From Algoriphagus terrigena DSM 22685 (GTDB taxonomy: Bacteria; Bacteroidota; Bacteroidia; Cytophagales; Cyclobacteriaceae), in contig NZ_KE386904.1 in assembly GCF_000429445.1 (NCBI RefSeq), positions 372,001-436,000 on the forward strand: a stretch of 64,000 nucleotides of DNA, given 5' to 3'. How positions within the stretch are numbered: the first letter of the stretch is position 1; each line of letters begins with the position of its first letter. The notes under the pieces are model-generated. The model had not been told where the DNA came from. It saw only the letters and a program-made list of their open reading frames with translations, and did not search any database. Shown piece after piece: positions 25,059-34,692 of the stretch. A program made the translations under genes and the position numbers.

Positions 25059-26402
25059 TTACCCACCAAAAACCACCTTTACTTCCGTCAAAGCCATATC
25101 TTCTACCCCTTTATCCTCCGGTTTGACAGCAGTATTCCAGAGGTACAGGGACTTCAGGGACTTGATTTCGCCCAATGATCCCAAGGCTGCTGAACTGATC
25201 TTGGTGCCGTTCAGGTTTAGAATTTCCAGTTTGGAAAGCCCTTTCAACCCTGCAATTCCGTCATCGGTAATGGGGTTGTTTTCGATTCGGAGTCGCTGGA
25301 GATTGGAAAATTGGGAGACAAGACTTAAGTCTGAATCCTGAATCCCAGTTCCGGCCAAAGTCAGCCAGAAAATCTGGTCCTTGATCTGGAGTAGGGCTTT
25401 CAGCAGTTCGGAAGCATTTCCATTGGCGGCTTCTTCCGGCAGCACCACATCCAAAGCTCCTGTTTCATGGGAAAGCACTCTGACACGGAAACCCATTTTC
25501 TCCAACCCCTGAATTTGAGCCGTGTCTATTTGGATTGCTACCATATTTTCAGCTCCCTGGATAGTCAGTTTGGGTTTTGCCCATTCGATAAATTCCGCAT
25601 CTGATTCGGTTAAGAGAACTTTCGGATCTGCATTTCCCTTTTCAATCCACCAGGTGATTAGTTGGATTTCTTCCTCCGTCAGCGGCTTTTTTCCTTCCGC
25701 TGGCATAAAATCCTCATGATCGGATGGCAAGGTTACCCGGCGGATGAGTTCGCTTTTTTCCGCATTTGCAGCCAAGATCACCGGGCCGTTTTCCCCTCCT
25801 TTCAACAGGGATTCGTAGGAACTCATATCCAATTCGCCTTTGGATTTCCCGGACCGGTGACAGCTTTGGCACTTGCTTTTCAAAACAGGCTGGATGACAT
25901 CCGTAAACACCTCAGCCTCTTCCACACTCGCCAAAATCCGGCCTTTGCTTTCCTCCTGCTTTTCCCCAAAAGGTGCATAAGCAGTCAGGTAATCCTCCCC
26001 ATGAGTCAGGCTTCCACCAAAATGTCCTGTGACGGTAAGTGTAATCATCAACAGTCCCAGAAGGGAATAGTTGAGCTTTTTGGAATACTTCTCCTCGTTT
26101 TTGTTCACCCACCAAGCTATCCCGGAGAGAGCCACCGTGAGCCAACCCGCAGCCAAATGGATGTCCAGCAAATTCCCTTCATAGCCACCGTTTTGGGAAA
26201 GGAGAAATCCCAACAACGCGGCAATTAATGCACTGACGGCTCCCAGAAACAGGGTGAAATTCACTGCTTCCTGGAGATTCTGTTTCTTTAGCAAAACCAC
26301 ATAAGACTTCAGCAGCACGCCAATCATCAAAAACCCGATGGGCAAATGAACCCACACCGGGTGAAAACGGCCGATGAATGTGATCAAATCCTCTGTCATC
26401 AT
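25059..26402 (-). CDS. DUF2231 membrane protein with cytochrome c domain and LRR tail
   Basis: The 447-residue protein has a DUF2231-type membrane domain (four hydrophobic helices within about 10-140, beginning FHPVWVHLPIGFLMIGVL), then a planctomycete-type cytochrome c domain with CQSCH at 178-182 and the motif KPLTEEEIQLITWWIEKG, and finally a leucine-rich-repeat-like tail (about 330-430: LQRLRIENNPITDDGIAGL, then LEILNLNGTKI). The haem domain should face the periplasm and carry electrons to the membrane. It lies 9 bp after the DUF1501 gene, making it the last gene of the operon. This set of three gene types recurs in Planctomycetes and Bacteroidota. Confidence 0.82.
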   Translation of the reverse strand: MMTEDLITFIGRFHPVWVHLPIGFLMIGVLLKSYVVLLKKQNLQEAVNFTLFLGAVSALIAALLGFLLSQNGGYEGNLLDIHLAAGWLTVALSGIAWWVNKNEEKYSKKLNYSLLGLLMITLTVTGHFGGSLTHGEDYLTAYAPFGEKQEESKGRILASVEEAEVFTDVIQPVLKSKCQSCHRSGKSKGELDMSSYESLLKGGENGPVILAANAEKSELIRRVTLPSDHEDFMPAEGKKPLTEEEIQLITWWIEKGNADPKVLLTESDAEFIEWAKPKLTIQGAENMVAIQIDTAQIQGLEKMGFRVRVLSHETGALDVVLPEEAANGNASELLKALLQIKDQIFWLTLAGTGIQDSDLSLVSQFSNLQRLRIENNPITDDGIAGLKGLSKLEILNLNGTKISSAALGSLGEIKSLKSLYLWNTAVKPEDKGVEDMALTEVKVVFGG

Positions 26403-26411
26403 CTTTTCGGC

Positions 26412-27920
26412 TTAGCTCAAAATTCCTTTGACCACATGACCTTCCACATCGGTCAGTCTAAACCGCCGGCCCTGATGCTTGTAGGTGAGTTTTTCGTGAT
26501 CGATACCAAAAAGATGCAGGATCGTGGCCTGCAGGTCATGCACGTGAACCGGATCCTTGACCACATTGTAGCCAAATTCATCGGTTTCCCCATAGGTAAT
26601 TCCGGGCTTCACTCCTGCCCCGCACATCCATTTGGTAAAGCATCGCGGATGATGATCTCTTCCATAATTATCCGGAGAAAGTGTCCCCTGGCTGTAAACC
26701 GTTCTGCCAAATTCACCACCCCAGACGATCAGGGTATCCTCCAAAAGTCCCCTTTGCTTCAGGTCTTTGATCAGTGCGGCAGTGGCCTGGTCGGTTTTTT
26801 TACACTGGTTTTTGATCGAACTGGGCAGGTTGCCGTGCTGATCCCAACCCTGATGGTAGAGCTGCACAAACTTCACGTCCTTTTCAATCAGCTTTCTCGC
26901 CATCAGGCAATTGGCTGCGTAGGTGCCAGGATCACGGCTTTCCTCCCCGTACATCTCATACACCCAGTCCGGTTCGGAAGACATGTCGGTCACTTCGGGC
27001 ACAGAAGTCTGCATCCGAAAGGCCATCTCGTACTGCGCAATCCGGGCATTGATTTCCGGGTCTCCGTAGGTATCAAACTGGACTTCATTCAGAGATTTGA
27101 GGTAATCGAGCATCTCCCTCCGGTCCGCTCCCTCGTAGTTTTCTGGATTTCCAAGGTAAAGCACCGGGTCCTTTCCGGACCGGAACTGGATTCCCTGATG
27201 CTGGGAAGGCAAAAAGCCATTTCCCCAAAGTCGGGCATATAGCGGCTGATCCAACACGGCATCTTTGGAAACCAAAACGATAAAGGAGGGCAGGTTTTGG
27301 TTGTCCGAACCTAGGCCATAACTCAGCCAGGCACCCATCGAGGGTCTGCCCGGAAGCTGATGCCCGGTCTGGAAAAAAGTAATCGCCGGATCATGGTTGA
27401 TCTGTCCGGTCTGCATGCTTTTGATGAAGCAAAGCTCATCTGCTATCTCCGCAGTATGCGGCATGAGTTCGCTGATCCAGGCCCTGCTTTGGCCGTATTG
27501 TTGGAATTTGAAAGCCGAGGCAGTCAGGGGAAAAGAGCTTTGGTCTGCACTCATGCCCGTGAGGCGCTGCCCGTCACGCACCGAATCAGGAAGCTCCTGC
27601 CCGTGCAGGTCAACAAGCTTTGGCTTGTAATCGAAGAGGTCGAGCTGTGACGGTCCTCCAGCTTGGAACAGGTAGATCACGCGCTTTGCCTTGGGCATAA
27701 AATGCGGCAATCCGCTCAGTCCGTTGGCTGACTCGGTGAGCTGGGCAGGAGTTTGGGGATTTCCTGCGAAAATCTTCTCCATTCCCATCAACGAACCCAA
27801 AGCCAGGGAGCCGATTCCCAAAGAAGTTTTGGTCAGAAAACGCCTGCGGTCCATTTTCTTTTCGATGTCCTGAAGGTCCCGATTCGCAGACCGCAGCGGG
27901 GCATCGTGGTGATGGCTCAT
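26412..27920 (-). CDS. DUF1501 protein with Tat signal (sulfatase-fold family)
   Basis: The 502-residue protein has a Tat-type signal (DRRRFLTKTSLGIGSLALGS at about 24-43) and the DUF1501 domain. Typical stretches are AKRVIYLFQAGGPSQLDLFD, a QINHDPAITFFQTG segment, VKFVQLYHQGWDQH, VWGGEFGRT and GRDHHPRCFTKW. DUF1501 is distantly related to the alkaline phosphatase/sulfatase superfamily and is thought to be a metal-dependent exported enzyme, but its reaction is not established. It is separated from the DUF1553 gene by a single base and almost always occurs next to a DUF1553 gene, so the two probably form a functional pair. Confidence 0.88.
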   Translation of the reverse strand: MSHHHDAPLRSANRDLQDIEKKMDRRRFLTKTSLGIGSLALGSLMGMEKIFAGNPQTPAQLTESANGLSGLPHFMPKAKRVIYLFQAGGPSQLDLFDYKPKLVDLHGQELPDSVRDGQRLTGMSADQSSFPLTASAFKFQQYGQSRAWISELMPHTAEIADELCFIKSMQTGQINHDPAITFFQTGHQLPGRPSMGAWLSYGLGSDNQNLPSFIVLVSKDAVLDQPLYARLWGNGFLPSQHQGIQFRSGKDPVLYLGNPENYEGADRREMLDYLKSLNEVQFDTYGDPEINARIAQYEMAFRMQTSVPEVTDMSSEPDWVYEMYGEESRDPGTYAANCLMARKLIEKDVKFVQLYHQGWDQHGNLPSSIKNQCKKTDQATAALIKDLKQRGLLEDTLIVWGGEFGRTVYSQGTLSPDNYGRDHHPRCFTKWMCGAGVKPGITYGETDEFGYNVVKDPVHVHDLQATILHLFGIDHEKLTYKHQGRRFRLTDVEGHVVKGILS

Positions 27921-27921
27921 C

Positions 27922-30900
27922 TTATCTCTTGGTTAGGGCTGCATCTGAATTGATAATTGCACTGGCAGTAACCGCATTGGCCGCTACTTGGACCGGGTCC
28001 AAATCCGGATCTATCCGGTATTCACCGGTTTCCAGCCAGCCTTTCAGCTTGTTGCGATCAGCGGAGAATTTACGGTATTCATTTTCTCTCAGATCCAGCA
28101 GGATTTCAAGTTCCTTCGGGTGTGGATTTCTTCCGGTCACCTTGCGGAAAGTGGTTTTTATCGCTTCGGAGATTTCCGGATAAACCAGCATCCGCTCGCC
28201 CAATACCTTGGAAACTTCCACAAAAGTCGGGTCGTTGAGCAAAGCCAAAGCCTGAAGCGGGGTATTCGTTTCCTGGCGCTTGCTGACCGAAACGCTGTGG
28301 TCCGGAGCATCAAAGATGGCCAAAGTCGGGTGATGAACCGAACGTTTCCAGATCGTGTACATGCTCCTGCGGTAAAGATTTTTACCCGTGCTTTGCACGT
28401 AATTTCCTCCGTTCACTTTCCACAATCCCTCCGGCTGATAGGGAAACACACTTTTTCCTCCGATCTCGGGATTCAACAAACCAGAGGCCGCAAGTGCATT
28501 ATCGCGGATAAGTTCCCCGGACAGGCGAACCATCGGGCCTCGGGCCAGCAGGACATTTTCCGGATCTTTTTCTTCCAATTCCGGTCTCTTGATGGAGGCT
28601 TGGCGGTAAGTTGCCGAGGTGAGGATCAGGCGCTGCATGGCTTTTACATCCCAACCCGAATGCTGAAACTCCAAAGCCAGCCAGTCCAGCAATTCCGGAT
28701 GCGAAGGCAGTTGGCCCTGATTCCCAAAATCCCCCGAGGTAGCGACGAGACCCTTACCAAAGTAATTCTGCCAAAACCGGTTGACGGCCACTCTTGCAGT
28801 CAATGGGTTTTCAGGCGAAGTCAGCCATTGGGCCAGTCCCAGGCGGTTTCTGGGCAGATCCGGATTCATAGGCAGAACGCTTTCCGGTGTATTCGGGAAG
28901 ACCTCTTCACCATGCAGGTTGTACTCTCCCCGGGTCAGGATATAAGTGGGACGCTTTTCGGCTTTGTCCCGCATGATCATCATCTCAGGAATGACCTCCA
29001 CCGAGTCGGAATATGCTTCTCTCTGGGCAATAACCGCTTTCAGCTTTTCTCGATAGGCCAAAGAATGGTTGTTGAGATACAGTTTTTTCAAGTCCTGCCT
29101 TTCGGAAGCTGCGAATTGATCGGCAACTTTGCCTAGGGTGGATTTATAAACTTCCGGTTTCGAAATCTGCCGGATTTCTAAGGGGGAAAGTTCGAGGTCG
29201 TAAACACTGACTTCATCCACGATGGCGTCTTTCAGGCCTTTTCCCCTCCAGACCGCACCGACTTGCAAACCCGGCTGTCCGCCTTTGAAGAGGATGTCCT
29301 TGTACAGGTTATCGTGGGTGGTTTGGGTGGACATTTCGGCCCCGTTCAGGAAGACCTTCAGCCCTTTTGCTTTGGAAGATCCGTCGTAGGTCATGACCAG
29401 ATTCACCCATTGGTCCCGGGGAATATCCTGCTCAGTGACTTTGGTGATGGCATTGTAGGGAGCGGTATGGGCCATGAGCAACTCCAGCCGGTTGTCTTTC
29501 AGGCTAAGGTGATAGCCCCGCCAATTGTACAGGACAGCGCCGGAACCCTTGTGAAAGATCGCTCCGTGGGTCAGGGTTTTGGGAATGTTGACCCAAATGC
29601 TGACCGAGAAAGGCTCATTTCTGGAGAAAACGCCCGCTCCGCCCATATTAAGCCACATGTCGCCGTTGAGTTGCACACCTTTTCCTCTTAATCCATCCAC
29701 ATAATCCGGAACCTGGTTTGTCACCTCACTGCTTTCCATCATCCCTTTTTGGGAGGGATTGAGTTGATTTTGGATGGCCTTTTGGTCAAAGGTGAAAAAT
29801 GCCACCCGACTAGCAGGATACTCCCGGTTGGCTTCTTTTTGGTAAGACTTGGCATTCAGCCAGGCTTGAAAGGCAGCTTCCTGTTCTTTTGCTACTTGCT
29901 CCAAAGCTGCCTCTTGGTTTTCTTTCTGCGAAAGCAGATAAGCCAGCATCTTGTCCTTTTCCGTATCGGTCAAAAACATCGTCGGCGCAGGCATGGCATC
30001 GTCCCAGGAAATCTGCCCTGCCTCATCCACCTGGTTGAAAAAACTGCTCAGCTCGAAGAAATTCTTCTGCGAAATCGGGTCATACTTATGGTCGTGGCAG
30101 CGGGCGCAGCCCAAAGTCAAGGCCATAAACGCCTGCCCCATGGTACTCGTGCGGTCCACCACATATTCCACCCGAAATTCCTCCTCCACGATTCCGCCCT
30201 CCATGTTTTGGGGATGAATCCGGTTGAAAGCCGTGGCGATCAATTGGTCTCTGCTGGGATTGGGAAGGAGATCTCCAGCCAACTGATCGGTGACAAACTG
30301 GTCGTAAGGCAGGTTTTGGTTAAAAGCCCGGATCACCCAGTCGCGATAAGGGGAAGCATCCCGGTAGCGGTCCACGGTATAGCCATGGGTGTCCGCAAAG
30401 CGCGCGATATCCATCCAGTGCATCGCCATCTTTTCCCCGTAGTGCGGGGAATCGAGCAGTCGATCCACCTGCTTCTCGTAAGCATCCGGGGATTGGTCTG
30501 CGAGAAAGACGTCCATCTCCGCCAGACTTGGAGGCAAGCCCGTCAAGTCCAGACTCAGCCTTCGCAGCAGGATTTCTTTGTCGGCCTCGGGAGAAGGCCG
30601 GATTTTCTCTGCCTCCAATTTTGCTAAAACAAAGCGGTCGATGGGATTTTTGGCCCAAGACTTATCGCTTACTTTAGGCAAATCCTGCTCTTGGGGATCG
30701 ATAAAAGCCCAGTGGGGTTTGTATTCCGCACCGTCTTCAATCCACTTGATCAGGATTGCTTTTTCCCTTGGAGTCAGGGTCAGATTGGATTCAATGGAAG
30801 GCATGCGGTACTCCTCATCGTCGGAAATGATCCGGTGAAAGAGCTCGCTGTTGTTCAGGTTGCCGGGCTTGATGGCAAATTTGCCCGGGGATTCCTTCAG

Positions 30901-31143
30901 TCCGGCAAAGGCCATCTCAGGGTCATGGAGACTGAGTCCGGCTTTTTGTGCAGCCAAATCAGGTCCGTGACAGGCGAAGCATTTGTCCGAAAGGATCGGC
31001 TTGACGTGGATATTGAAATCGACGGCTTCCGGCAGCTCGTCATACGCCACCTGTACCTCCTCCGGGAGGTCAGGACTGCAAGAAAAAAGCAGCAAAAACA
31101 GGGGAAGCAAACTCAGTAATCGGGCGTTCATCAATACATTCAA
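27922..31143 (-). CDS. PSCyt1-DUF1549-LamG-DUF1553 lipoprotein
   Basis: This 1073-residue lipoprotein has a short signal ending in LLFSC (lipid Cys at 22 from the first ATG; a second ATG at 31131 would also give a good signal). Domains in order: a planctomycete-type cytochrome c with CFACH at 55-59, DUF1549 (about 150-350, with WMDIARFADTHGYTVDRYRD), a LamG/concanavalin-like insertion (about 470-650), and DUF1553 (about 750-1010, with NRFWQNYFGKGLVATSGDFG). It is the first gene of a three-gene operon with DUF1501 and DUF2231/cytochrome genes. The family is thought to act in periplasmic carbohydrate processing coupled to electron transfer, but no enzyme activity is proven. The LamG insertion suggests glycan binding. 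Confidence 0.87.
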   Translation of the reverse strand: MNVLMNARLLSLLPLFLLLFSCSPDLPEEVQVAYDELPEAVDFNIHVKPILSDKCFACHGPDLAAQKAGLSLHDPEMAFAGLKESPGKFAIKPGNLNNSELFHRIISDDEEYRMPSIESNLTLTPREKAILIKWIEDGAEYKPHWAFIDPQEQDLPKVSDKSWAKNPIDRFVLAKLEAEKIRPSPEADKEILLRRLSLDLTGLPPSLAEMDVFLADQSPDAYEKQVDRLLDSPHYGEKMAMHWMDIARFADTHGYTVDRYRDASPYRDWVIRAFNQNLPYDQFVTDQLAGDLLPNPSRDQLIATAFNRIHPQNMEGGIVEEEFRVEYVVDRTSTMGQAFMALTLGCARCHDHKYDPISQKNFFELSSFFNQVDEAGQISWDDAMPAPTMFLTDTEKDKMLAYLLSQKENQEAALEQVAKEQEAAFQAWLNAKSYQKEANREYPASRVAFFTFDQKAIQNQLNPSQKGMMESSEVTNQVPDYVDGLRGKGVQLNGDMWLNMGGAGVFSRNEPFSVSIWVNIPKTLTHGAIFHKGSGAVLYNWRGYHLSLKDNRLELLMAHTAPYNAITKVTEQDIPRDQWVNLVMTYDGSSKAKGLKVFLNGAEMSTQTTHDNLYKDILFKGGQPGLQVGAVWRGKGLKDAIVDEVSVYDLELSPLEIRQISKPEVYKSTLGKVADQFAASERQDLKKLYLNNHSLAYREKLKAVIAQREAYSDSVEVIPEMMIMRDKAEKRPTYILTRGEYNLHGEEVFPNTPESVLPMNPDLPRNRLGLAQWLTSPENPLTARVAVNRFWQNYFGKGLVATSGDFGNQGQLPSHPELLDWLALEFQHSGWDVKAMQRLILTSATYRQASIKRPELEEKDPENVLLARGPMVRLSGELIRDNALAASGLLNPEIGGKSVFPYQPEGLWKVNGGNYVQSTGKNLYRRSMYTIWKRSVHHPTLAIFDAPDHSVSVSKRQETNTPLQALALLNDPTFVEVSKVLGERMLVYPEISEAIKTTFRKVTGRNPHPKELEILLDLRENEYRKFSADRNKLKGWLETGEYRIDPDLDPVQVAANAVTASAIINSDAALTKR

Positions 31144-31402
31144 TGTAGCCTTAAACTACTGGAATTTCAGGGATTATCCCACATGGGGTGTCGGGTATTG
31201 TGGGTAGTGTGTATTCAAAAAGGGATAATAAATTCAAAATCGCGCCATTTCGGTTATCAGTCTTCCAGCCATAAATCGAAGGAAATTAGGTCAGTGGTAT
31301 ACTTGCGGATAATCATAAAGATTAATTTATACAACCAACTATTTTTCAATACTTTAGACCTCATTTTTAAACAACACTATTTTAATTCTAAACACCTACA
31401 CT

Positions 31403-32164
31403 ATGGGACTTTTAAAAAAAGGCAGCGCCGGACAAGACGTAAGTGCACTGCAGTTATTACTCCAGGAGTTGGACTTCAATGTGCCGATAACCGGTGTTTT
31501 CGACACTGCCACCTTCAATGCCGTCCGAACCTTTCAGGCTGGACACCTGGACAAGAATGGAACCCCCTTGGAGATCGACGGAAAGGTTGGGGAGATTACC
31601 CTTTGGGCTCTTCAAAATCCCCGTACCAAGATCGCGTTCACGGATACTAATTTTACTACTATGCCAGGGCTGGACAAAGGAGGCCATCCCATGGGAAGGC
31701 TCGCCTTGCAATTTGCCATTGAAGAGCTGAAGGCCGAAGCCGGGGAAATCGGAGGTAATAACAGGGGAATGTGGGTAAAAAAGTATATGCAACCTGCTGG
31801 ACTAGGAGAAGGAGACAGCTGGTGTGCGGGTTTTGTAAGTTGGTGTTTCTTACAGGCCGTTGGGGGTGACAAAGCGAAGATGCCATTCCGGTATTCTGCC
31901 GGCGCCAGGGATATTTTCAACCAGTTTAAGAACAAAGGCATGCATTTTCTCGGAACTGAAGATGGCTTTTTGCCTCAGCCTGGAGATATCGTAGCCTGGT
32001 GGCGGGTAAGTTTACCATCCGGAAAAGGCCATATCGGTATCTTACATCACTATGGAGATGGATTTATCTATACGATTGAAGGAAACAAAGCTGCGAATGT
32101 TGCCGGATTTGCCTATGTCAAAACGAGGCTGGATAAAGTCTTGGGGTTTGGTAGGGTAAGGTAA
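31403..32164 (+). CDS. Peptidoglycan-binding domain plus CHAP/NlpC-like amidase-type protein, no signal peptide
   Basis: The 253-residue protein has an N-terminal peptidoglycan-binding-1 domain (about 1-72: LKKGSAGQDVSALQLLLQEL) and a C-terminal CHAP-like cysteine peptidase domain (about 90-250). The catalytic Cys lies in DSWCAGFVSWC and the His in GKGHIGILHH. The family cleaves peptidoglycan peptides or amide bonds. No signal peptide or membrane segment is visible, although the substrate is outside the cytoplasm, so release by lysis, a holin or a contractile or other one-step export system would be needed. It stands alone, divergent from the DUF1553 operon, and no phage genes are nearby. Confidence 0.8.
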   Translation: MGLLKKGSAGQDVSALQLLLQELDFNVPITGVFDTATFNAVRTFQAGHLDKNGTPLEIDGKVGEITLWALQNPRTKIAFTDTNFTTMPGLDKGGHPMGRLALQFAIEELKAEAGEIGGNNRGMWVKKYMQPAGLGEGDSWCAGFVSWCFLQAVGGDKAKMPFRYSAGARDIFNQFKNKGMHFLGTEDGFLPQPGDIVAWWRVSLPSGKGHIGILHHYGDGFIYTIEGNKAANVAGFAYVKTRLDKVLGFGRVR

Positions 32165-32233
32165 CTGTATACTGACGAAGATTCTCTGCAGAGTGTGCTA
32201 TCACGCCTGTAAAAATCTTTCCCTTCATCCAAA

Positions 32234-32268
32234 TAAAAAAAACGGCGGTCCCACTATCGAGACCGCCG
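32234..32268 (-). terminator. Terminator for the small secreted protein gene
   Basis: CGGCGGTC (32243-32250) pairs with GACCGCCG (32261-32268) with a 10-nt loop. On the minus strand the hairpin is followed by a T tract (the A run at 32234-32242). It lies between convergent genes and may stop both. Confidence 0.88.
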
Positions 32269-32331
32269 CATGACTTTTGTGCCAGAACCAGCTATCCAAC
32301 ACGGTGGACAGGCACAGCCCAGGTGGCCAAA

Positions 32332-32676
32332 TTACTTTTTGGCCTGCTTCTTCAATTCAAAAGGAATCTCGTTTCCGTCCATTGAAAAAGTCAGCTTCAT
32401 GGTATCTCCAACTATTTTTCCCCTGACCGGCATATCTCCCCCCATCACATTGATGGTGTAGGAAATGTCCTCTCCTTTGATCATTCCATTGGTGATATTG
32501 ATCTTGGTGCCATCAGGGCCGACAGTGGTGCCCGCCAGTTTCTCGCCGTCCTGCGTAAAATCATAGACGACTTCAAACTGATCCATGATCATTCCGGTCC
32601 AGCGGCCAGTGACATCTTCTGCAAGTGTGATTGCGGACATCATAAAAAGCCCGATCAGCATAACTGTTTTCATCAT
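32332..32676 (-). CDS. Small secreted protein of unknown function
   Basis: The 114-residue product has a signal peptide (MMKTVMLIGLFMMSAITLAE). The mature part is a single beta-rich domain of the type DVTGRWTGMI...GTTVGPDGTKINITNGMIKG with repeated Gly-turns, resembling small lipid-binding or lipocalin-like folds of Bacteroidota seen beside carbohydrate genes. The function is unknown. It has its own terminator and sits next to the SusCD operon on the same strand, but 296 bp separates them and a terminator closes the SusCD unit, so it is probably a separate unit. Confidence 0.7.
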   Translation of the reverse strand: MMKTVMLIGLFMMSAITLAEDVTGRWTGMIMDQFEVVYDFTQDGEKLAGTTVGPDGTKINITNGMIKGEDISYTINVMGGDMPVRGKIVGDTMKLTFSMDGNEIPFELKKQAKK

Positions 32677-32891
32677 TTCAAAAGGTTTTAAGTTTTTGGG
32701 ATAGGTTAATTGATGGAATCAAGATATGGTTTTTAGATTTATCTGCAAATCGCATAGTTCAACGGCTGCACCTATCTGGTTAACCTTTTCGATTTTGGAT
32801 TTTCATAGCTCTGGCAGACCTTAAAGTATCGATGGCTTTTTGCCACACAAAGGCATCTCTTTTTTTCAAGTTCAAACCCTCCAAAACAAAA

Positions 32892-32916
32892 ACCGGGGAA
32901 GAAGATCTCCCCCGGT
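32892..32916 (-). terminator. Terminator of the SusC/SusD operon
   Basis: ACCGGGG (32892-32898) pairs with CCCCGGT (32910-32916) around an 11-nt loop; on the minus strand the stem is followed by a T-rich run (plus-strand AAAACAAAA just left of it). It lies 57 bp after the SusD stop. Confidence 0.75.
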
Positions 32917-32972
32917 GTCTTTCACTAACTAAACCTGTTTAAACTGTTCCGGTCGTTTAACCCGTTGGAATC

Positions 32973-34664
32973 TTACCAAGGCTTGTTGGTACCCTGGATG
33001 ATCCAAGGCTTAGCCCACTGGTTGTTTGGACCGATCTCCGCACCATACTGGGATACTTCCAGACGGCCTACGGCAGTTTCAACTTCTTCAGCGTTGAAGT
33101 TCAGTTCATTGTTGCCATAAGGGAATCTCACTGGCATCACTGGCTCCATAGAAGCAGGACCTGTCTTGAAATCAGGGAACCCAGTACGTCTGTAGTCAAA
33201 CCATGCTTCGGTAGCGGAAGTCCAACTGGCAATCCATTTTTGGGTCAGGATTTGCTTAGCTGTACCGTCGAACGCTACCCCAGGCTGAGCGATATAAGCA
33301 TCATAGCCATTTGACACACCCCAGGTCTTCAGGGAAGCTTTGATCCCGTTTTCATAGTGAGTTTTCGCATCTCCTACAGAATATCCTTTGGTGGCAGCTT
33401 CTGCCAAGATAAAGCTTACCTCAGCCGTAGAGATGAGTCTGGCTTTCAGCAGATCATGCTTTGCCAATCGGTAGACATCGCCAATCTGGGAAACGTGCTG
33501 GTTTTCCAATTGCTGACCCGGAGTTGGGTTCAGGTTATGTGCCGATGGATTGATCAATCCGGTCGGCACGCCTACGTACTCTCTGGTGTCCAGTTCATAA
33601 CCCAATAGATCCGGATTATAGTGACGGGTGAATGTGTTGCCTGCAGCGATTTCCTCCAAATATTGCTCATCGCCCAGAGAAACAACTCCATCTTGGATCA
33701 CGCCATTCTTCCGGATGAAAGGATCAGTCGCTACTGTAAGCGTCTTGTCCTCCACCCATCGGCAGTGAACCGGTCTGAACCAAACCTCTACTCTTGGATC
33801 GTTGGTTTGCAACATTGGGTCCAGCAAGGTGTTTGCTGGCTTCAATCTTCTGAAGTTAGAACCGGCATCATACGAAGCCGCTGTCGGCCAGGAATCATCC
33901 GCAGAAGCACCGAGGTAAGCCATCACGACATCATCAGACGCATCGGTCAGGTAATTGCCCGAAGCATAGATTGCTTCGATCCCTGGCTTGGCGATCTCTG
34001 GCAATTTGTCGGAGATTCTCATGTAATATCTCAACAGCAATGAGTTGGCAAATTTCTCCCAACGGGCTGCATTTCCGCCGAAATAGATGTCATACTGAGG
34101 AATAACACTCTCCGAAGATGTGCTTGCAAAGATCGCAGCAGCAGCCTTCAAGTCTTCAATCACTCCTTTGTAGATCACTTCCTGAGAATCATAGATCGGA
34201 AACTGATAATCCAGTTCCGACTTGGAACCCTGAAGGGCATACGTGTAAGGTGCATCTCCCCAGAGGTCCGTCACCATTCCAAACAGGAAGGACTTCATGG
34301 TCAGACCGATGCCTTTGTGGAAATCTGAACCGACTTCTTCTGATCTTTTGATCAGGAATTCATTGGTTCTCAAAAGACCGTAGTAACCATTCCAGTCGCT
34401 GGGTGACCAGTCGTAACTGTTGTGGCCACTAAACCAGCCGTCTTTTTGCGTGTGTTGAACTACGCCGGCGATATCCTGATATCCGAGGTTGTTCATGTTT
34501 TTTGCTGCTCCTACCATCACAGTAGGCATCAGCATGTTCACGTTAGCGTCAGCCGGAGACACCCCGTTGGGGTTGTTGTTTATCTCATCTAAACTTTCGC
34601 AGCCAGCAAATGCTATCAGCGTAGCGAGCGAAAGTACTTTGGTATGTTTTATCCAATTTTTCAT
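32973..34664 (-). CDS. SusD/RagB-family nutrient-binding outer-membrane lipoprotein
   Basis: The 563-residue protein starts with a lipoprotein signal ending in FAGC (Cys at about 23), followed by ESLDEINNNPNGV, a typical start of the SusD-like_2 group. The family lid covers the substrate over its SusC channel at the outer surface. Other group features are the NSLLLRYYMRISD helix and the SFILAEAATKGYSVGDAKTHYENGI TPR-like region (shortened here: about 415-440). It starts 28 bp after the SusC stop and is the last gene of the operon. The substrate, glycan or peptide, cannot be told from sequence; SusD-like_2 proteins are often not linked to glycoside hydrolases. Confidence 0.93.
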   Translation of the reverse strand: MKNWIKHTKVLSLATLIAFAGCESLDEINNNPNGVSPADANVNMLMPTVMVGAAKNMNNLGYQDIAGVVQHTQKDGWFSGHNSYDWSPSDWNGYYGLLRTNEFLIKRSEEVGSDFHKGIGLTMKSFLFGMVTDLWGDAPYTYALQGSKSELDYQFPIYDSQEVIYKGVIEDLKAAAAIFASTSSESVIPQYDIYFGGNAARWEKFANSLLLRYYMRISDKLPEIAKPGIEAIYASGNYLTDASDDVVMAYLGASADDSWPTAASYDAGSNFRRLKPANTLLDPMLQTNDPRVEVWFRPVHCRWVEDKTLTVATDPFIRKNGVIQDGVVSLGDEQYLEEIAAGNTFTRHYNPDLLGYELDTREYVGVPTGLINPSAHNLNPTPGQQLENQHVSQIGDVYRLAKHDLLKARLISTAEVSFILAEAATKGYSVGDAKTHYENGIKASLKTWGVSNGYDAYIAQPGVAFDGTAKQILTQKWIASWTSATEAWFDYRRTGFPDFKTGPASMEPVMPVRFPYGNNELNFNAEEVETAVGRLEVSQYGAEIGPNNQWAKPWIIQGTNKPW

Positions 34665-34692
34665 AGTCTCTTTTATTTATTGAGCGAGTGGA

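Noticed and set aside
24752..25069. Minus-strand frame of 105 codons in the gap before the esterase
   Set aside because: It spans a terminator-like hairpin and its product is of low complexity with no domain; it is most likely spacer.
26346..27242. Plus-strand frame of about 298 codons opposite the DUF1501 gene
   Set aside because: Antisense to a clear DUF1501 gene, without domain support.
27988..30627. Long open frames (up to about 380 codons) on the plus strand opposite the DUF1553 gene
   Set aside because: They are antisense to a gene with clear domains, lack family similarity, and come from codon bias of the coding strand.
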